64,000 nt of DNA from the NCBI RefSeq assembly GCF_001984035.1, contig NZ_CP019449.1, forward strand, positions 620,001 through 684,000, in the 5' to 3' direction. The DNA is from Sphingopyxis sp. QXT-31. Its GTDB lineage: Bacteria > Pseudomonadota > Alphaproteobacteria > Sphingomonadales > Sphingomonadaceae. Under the pieces are notes generated by a model, which had not been told where the DNA came from, made no database searches, and saw only the letters and a list, made by a program, of their open reading frames with translations. Position 1 is the stretch's first letter. Each line of letters opens with the position of its first letter. Shown here in pieces: positions 59,806 to 64,000 of the stretch. Both the position numbers and the translations under genes were made by a program.

Positions 59806-62550
59806 GTGTCGAGCAGAGATAGCCTTGGCTCTGACCAAGACGCATTCGTTTTTGGCGATTTCCGGTTGCTTCCGGGGCGACAGGCGTTGCTCCACAAAGG
59901 CCAACCCGTCTACCTCGGTGGACGAGCCTTCGATATTTTGACCCTGCTCGTAGCTCGGCCGGGTGAAGTCGTAAGCAAGAGCGAGCTCTTCGAGCATGTG
60001 TGGCCCGGCTACATCGTTCACGATCATAATCTGAAGGTCAACGTCGGCAGCCTCCGGCGTCATCTCGCTCAAGCCGATCCATCTACCGAATATATCGCGA
60101 CCATCGCCGGACGCGGCTACAAGTTCGTCGCTGCCGTAGCTCGCGAAGGCGCAGCGCCGCGCGAAGTGCTTGTGACTGGTTCGCGACAATCTTCGGGCGG
60201 AGCTCGGTATAGCGGTCCGCCCAAAGTGCAAACCCTGCTGGGCCGTGATGACGCGATCGAGCAGATTTCGGCACAATTGCAGCAACCTGGTTATCTCACG
60301 ATTGTCGGACCGGGTGGGGCCGGCAAGACGTCCCTCGCGGTCACCGTGGCTCGCCAAAGCGTAGAGGCCGATCGCGCGATTGCTTTTGTCGATCTTTCGA
60401 CCGTCACCGATCCACGCTTCGCTGTCCCCGCCATTGCGTCGGCTCTCGGCGTATCGCTCGGCCTCGAAGACCCGATCGCTGGGGTCGTCGATCTGCTGCG
60501 CCAGCAAAGGCCGATACTGATCGTCGACAATTGCGAGCATGTTATGGCGACGGCGGCGACGATCGTTGAACGGGTTTCGGCGGAACTTCCCGACGCGCGC
60601 ATCATCGCGACCAGCCGCGAACCGCTGCGGACCAGAAGCGAACGGATTCACTTCCTTTCAGGCCTCGCCTATCCCGTCGATGGAGGCTTGATCGGAGCCG
60701 AGGAAGCGCTGAAATTTCCTGCCGTCCAACTCTTTCTCTCCAAGGCGGAGAACGACGACCCCGCGTCGATCAGCGACGAGCATGCGCGCGATATCGTCGC
60801 GATCTGCACGCGCCTGGAAGGCTTGGCGCTGGCGATCGAACTGGCGGCGAGTACGGCCCGTGTTCTGGCCCCTTCCGCCTTGGCGCAGTTCTTCGAGGAC
60901 GGCTTCGATGCCATGACCAGAGGGCCGAGGGACGCACCGTTGCGGCACCAGACGCTGGAAGCAACCCTCGACTGGAGCTATTGTTTGCTGCCCGATCACG
61001 AAGCGGTTCTGTTGGGGCTCCTGTCATTGTTTTCGGGCAAATTTTGCGCTGCCGATGCCGAGGCGCTTTACCCGGCTGGCGATCTGGATCCGCTGACCGG
61101 CCGCGATGCCCTCTCGCAGCTCGTTGCCAAATCGCTCGTAACCGCCGAACTTGAAGGTGGAGTGGTCCAATATCGGCTGGCCGAAAGTACCAAGACCTAT
61201 GCCGCACGCCGTCTTTTCGGCGCCCCGCATCGAGAGGATGCGCGGCGACGGTTTGCGCTTCACGTGAAAGACAAGATGCTCGTGGCCGAGCGCGAATGGG
61301 CGTCGCAATCTTCGCGGGTGTGGCTGCAAAAATATCGTGGGCAGATCGACGATGTGCGCGCGGTCATCAGCTGGGCCTTTGATCCGTCCGGGGACGCGGC
61401 GCTCGGTGTCGAGTTGGTCGTCGCGGCATTGCCGCTTTGGCAGGAGCTTTCAGCTTTCAAGGAGCTGCTTGCCGCCGTCGAACAAGCCGATGCGGCCATC
61501 GCAGCGGTTCCCGGGCTCTCGCCGCTTTCCCGGGCGGAACTGTCCACCGCTCGGGCGTGGGCCATGACGCTTGCGCGCGCGATGCATCCGCAAGCGGGAA
61601 CTGCCTGGCGCAAAAGCATTCAGGATGCCGAACGGACGGAGGACCGGGAATTTCAATTGCAGACGGTATGCGGACAGGCTGTCTATCTGACTTATTCGGG
61701 ACGCCCACTCACGGCGCTGCGCAGCATGAAATCCTTTGCTGCAACCACGGGTATCGATTGGGATAGTGCCCCCGACGGCAAGCGATTTCTTGCGCACGCA
61801 GAGGTTTATGCCGGCCATTTCGACTCTGCCTCGGTTCGTCTGGAGGAGCTCACAACGCGATGGGGCGATCTGGATGAGGTAAAACGATTATCGCGCTTCC
61901 AGGTTGAGTTGCCGATTGCGATAGGCTTGTCGCATGGCTTTTTGCTTTGGCTTCAAGGCCAGTCCGATCGTGCCTCTGCGGTCGCGACGTGTGCTGTCGA
62001 CCGCGCGGTCGATCTCGATCACATGATTTCTCTGGGCAATTCGATCTGCCTCGCCGCGCTCCCGATTGCCTATTTGAACGGCGACCTTGAGCGCGCTTCC
62101 TGCCTCCAACATCAGCTTGCCGATGTCAGCAGGCGAGAAGGTATCGGGATTTACGAAGCGACCAGCCGCTTTTTCGCCGGCGCCATTCAGGTGGCGAACG
62201 GTGCGGAGGCTGGATTTGCATTGATGGAACAGAGCATCTCCGATCTGACGCGGCAAAGGTGGCACACCCGGACTGCCTTTTACCGAAGCCTGCTCGCGGA
62301 AGCCTGGTCCCAAGCCGGCGATAGTGCGCGCGCGATAAGCTGCCTGCGGGCGGCTATGATCGAGCGCGATCTGCGCGAAGAGCGCTGGTGTCATCCTGAG
62401 CTCTTCCGCGTCGCGGGCGTCATCGCGGCCCGCAGCGGGGATGTCGACAGGGCGGCTCGCTATTTCCAGCAATCGCTGGCGCGAGCGGGATCCTTGGGTG
62501 GCGGCGCAGCGATCCGGCGAACCCAAGAATGTCAGGCTGTCTTCCTGTGA
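59806..62550 (+). CDS. Winged-helix transcriptional regulator with STAND ATPase and TPR-like repeats
   Basis: A 914-residue regulator. Residues about 13-110 are an OmpR-type winged helix (YLGGRAFDILTLLVARPGEVVSKSELFEHVWPG, STEYIATIAGRGYKFVA). An NB-ARC/STAND ATPase follows with P-loop GPGGAGKT (168-175), LIVDNCEHV and IIATSREPLR. From about 480 on the protein is helical and TPR-like. This layout is common in proteobacterial one-component regulators whose ATPase switches DNA binding. GTG is the start. Its target is unknown; it is convergent with the amidohydrolase gene. Confidence 0.88.
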   Translation: MSSRDSLGSDQDAFVFGDFRLLPGRQALLHKGQPVYLGGRAFDILTLLVARPGEVVSKSELFEHVWPGYIVHDHNLKVNVGSLRRHLAQADPSTEYIATIAGRGYKFVAAVAREGAAPREVLVTGSRQSSGGARYSGPPKVQTLLGRDDAIEQISAQLQQPGYLTIVGPGGAGKTSLAVTVARQSVEADRAIAFVDLSTVTDPRFAVPAIASALGVSLGLEDPIAGVVDLLRQQRPILIVDNCEHVMATAATIVERVSAELPDARIIATSREPLRTRSERIHFLSGLAYPVDGGLIGAEEALKFPAVQLFLSKAENDDPASISDEHARDIVAICTRLEGLALAIELAASTARVLAPSALAQFFEDGFDAMTRGPRDAPLRHQTLEATLDWSYCLLPDHEAVLLGLLSLFSGKFCAADAEALYPAGDLDPLTGRDALSQLVAKSLVTAELEGGVVQYRLAESTKTYAARRLFGAPHREDARRRFALHVKDKMLVAEREWASQSSRVWLQKYRGQIDDVRAVISWAFDPSGDAALGVELVVAALPLWQELSAFKELLAAVEQADAAIAAVPGLSPLSRAELSTARAWAMTLARAMHPQAGTAWRKSIQDAERTEDREFQLQTVCGQAVYLTYSGRPLTALRSMKSFAATTGIDWDSAPDGKRFLAHAEVYAGHFDSASVRLEELTTRWGDLDEVKRLSRFQVELPIAIGLSHGFLLWLQGQSDRASAVATCAVDRAVDLDHMISLGNSICLAALPIAYLNGDLERASCLQHQLADVSRREGIGIYEATSRFFAGAIQVANGAEAGFALMEQSISDLTRQRWHTRTAFYRSLLAEAWSQAGDSARAISCLRAAMIERDLREERWCHPELFRVAGVIAARSGDVDRAARYFQQSLARAGSLGGGAAIRRTQECQAVFL

Positions 62551-62582
62551 TCCGGAACGCGCGGCTCTGAGATCAGGCGCGT

Positions 62583-64000
62583 TCAGACCGCCCAGCAGCC
62601 GCAGCCGAAGGCTCCCCAGAAGCTCTGGACGTCGGCGGCCGGCACGTTGGCGCCGAGAGCCGCGGCATGGTCGTGGCCATGGACGTTGCAGGCGCTGGCA
62701 CAGCCGCAGGCGGCCGCCATCTTCTGCGCGCTCTCGGGCCGGCGATAATGGCCGCCGAAGGTCGCGACGGGCGACCAGTCGGGCATCGGCTTGGGCAGGG
62801 CGGGTGCGAGGGGGCCATAATCGCCCTCGCCATATACGACCTTGCCGCCGAGGATGGTCAGCACTGCGCGCAGATGCACGATCTCGCTTTCGGCGACGCC
62901 GAAATAATCGTCCGAGAGCAGCGCGACGTCGGCGAGCTGACCGGCCTTGATCTGGCCCTTCTTGCCCACCTCGTTCGAGAACCATGTGTTCTTTTCGGTC
63001 CAGAGGCGCAGCGCGGTTTCGCGGTCGAGCCGGTTGCGAACGGGATAGAGCGTTGTGCCGCCGAGCGTCTTGCCGGTGACGAGCCACGAGAGCGAGACCC
63101 ACGGATTATAGCTCGCGACGCGCGTCGCGTCGGTCCCGGCGCCGACCGGGATGCCGGCCTCCATCATCCGCTTGATCGGCGGGGTCGCCTCTGCCGCCTT
63201 GGCGCCATAGCGTTCGATGAAATATTCGCCTTGGAACATCATTCGGTGCTGGAGTGCGATGCCGCCGCCGAGTGCTGCAATGCGATCGATATTGCGCTCG
63301 CTGATCGTCTCGGCATGGTCGAAGAACCAGTTGAGACCCTGAAGCGGGATGTCCCTGTTGACCTTTTCGAACACGTCGAGCGCGCGGCCGATCGTCTGGT
63401 CATAGGTCGCGTGGAGGCGCCACGGCCATTTACGTTCGGCGAGCAGGCGCACCACGGGCTCGAGGTCGCTTTCCATGTTCGCCGGCATGTCGGGCCGCTC
63501 GACGCGGAAATCCTCGAAATCCGCGGCCGAATAGACGAGCATCTCGCCCGCGCCATTGTGACGGTAGGTATCGTCGCCATCGCCAGGCTTTACTTGGCTA
63601 GACCAGGTCGCAAAATCCTTGAGCTCTTCTTTCGGCTTTTGCGTGAAGAGATTGTACGCGATGCGCAGCGTCATCTCGCCGTCCTTGTGCAGCTTTTCGA
63701 TAATCTGGTAATCGTCGGGATAATTCTGGAAGCCGCCGCCCGCGTCGATCACGCTGGTGACGCCGAGCGAATTGAGCTCGCGCATGAAATGCTTCGTCGA
63801 ATTGACCTGATAGTCCTCGGGCAGCTTCGGCCCCTTGGCCAGCGTCGCATAGAGGATCGTCGCGTTGGGCTGCGCGAGCAGCAGGCCCGTCGGGTTGCCG
63901 GCGGCGTCGCGGACGATTTCGCCGCCTGGCGGGTTCGGCGTGTCCTTGGTGTAGCCCACCGCTCGCAGCGCGGCGGCATTGAGGAGCGCGCGGTCATAGA
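62583..64000 (-). CDS. YtcJ-like amidohydrolase (5' part outside the window)
   Basis: The reading frame continues past the right edge, so the N-terminus with the first metal ligands is missing. Seen are YDRALLNAAALRAVGYTK, SLGVTSVIDAGGGF, a central WPWRLHATYDQTIGRALD and NWFFDHAETISERN with metal-binding His, and GIPVGAGTDATRVASYNPWVSLSWLVTGK with the catalytic Asp. These fit YtcJ-type metal-dependent hydrolases. The last 45 residues carry an unusual Cys/His cluster (ACGCASACNVHGHDH, FGCGCWAV) not typical of the family. Confidence 0.85.
   Translation of the reverse strand, partial: YDRALLNAAALRAVGYTKDTPNPPGGEIVRDAAGNPTGLLLAQPNATILYATLAKGPKLPEDYQVNSTKHFMRELNSLGVTSVIDAGGGFQNYPDDYQIIEKLHKDGEMTLRIAYNLFTQKPKEELKDFATWSSQVKPGDGDDTYRHNGAGEMLVYSAADFEDFRVERPDMPANMESDLEPVVRLLAERKWPWRLHATYDQTIGRALDVFEKVNRDIPLQGLNWFFDHAETISERNIDRIAALGGGIALQHRMMFQGEYFIERYGAKAAEATPPIKRMMEAGIPVGAGTDATRVASYNPWVSLSWLVTGKTLGGTTLYPVRNRLDRETALRLWTEKNTWFSNEVGKKGQIKAGQLADVALLSDDYFGVAESEIVHLRAVLTILGGKVVYGEGDYGPLAPALPKPMPDWSPVATFGGHYRRPESAQKMAAACGCASACNVHGHDHAAALGANVPAADVQSFWGAFGCGCWAV

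Overview
The window is high-GC DNA with tightly packed, overlapping genes. It looks like an alphaproteobacterium of the order Sphingomonadales, probably Sphingopyxis, Sphingobium or a relative. The basis is the cmk-aroA-TIGR02300-tRNA-Ala block, a 17 kDa-antigen-like protein, a tRNA-Gly-linked DUF4102 integrase, a DUF2958 gene, a TonB receptor/glycosidase cluster, and an integrase relic of a type I associate with sphingomonads. The genus is an inference.

Layout. (1) 0.3-14.8 kb is core chromosome: adenylate cyclase, cmk-aroA, a TIGR02300 zinc-ribbon protein, tRNA-Ala(GGC), an Rrf2 regulator, several exported proteins, an HD-domain protein, an enoyl-CoA hydratase, a transglutaminase-like protein, prfC, dinB and tRNA-Gly(TCC). 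(2) 14.8-42.1 kb is a genomic island. It starts at the 3' end of tRNA-Gly with a P4-type integrase, an AlpA-like regulator and DUF2958, and then becomes a defence island. (3) 42.5-44.7 kb is a small block of HxlR, DoxX-like, SDR and MAPEG genes. (4) 45.2-58.8 kb is a carbohydrate-conjugate catabolic cluster: GntR, GH5, four PhyH-type dioxygenases, a GPH symporter, a carboxylesterase, a TIM-barrel isomerase, a TonB receptor and GH1. (5) 58.9-64 kb holds a frameshifted integrase, a winged-helix/STAND regulator and a truncated amidohydrolase.

The defence island is the most interesting part. A phosphorothioation (dnd) operon runs leftward from a divergent promoter: a large P-loop GTPase, dndA, dndC, a small protein, dndD, dndE, a GIY-YIG protein, dndB and a second GIY-YIG-type protein. 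I see no dptFGH/dndFGH restriction genes. Facing it is a rightward operon that repeats the small protein-DndD-DndE order, but its DndE-like domain is fused to an FtsK/SpoIIIE motor. That operon ends in an ABC ATPase plus DUF4435 (TOPRIM-like) pair resembling PARIS AriA/AriB. Upstream are an HNH-STAND-repeat protein and a metallo-beta-lactamase/C25 caspase-like protease fusion with a lysine-rich small partner. My inference is that these form alternative sensor and effector arms for the sulfur-modification system. I cannot match the whole layout to a named system.

No CRISPR array, rRNA or intact insertion sequence was seen.
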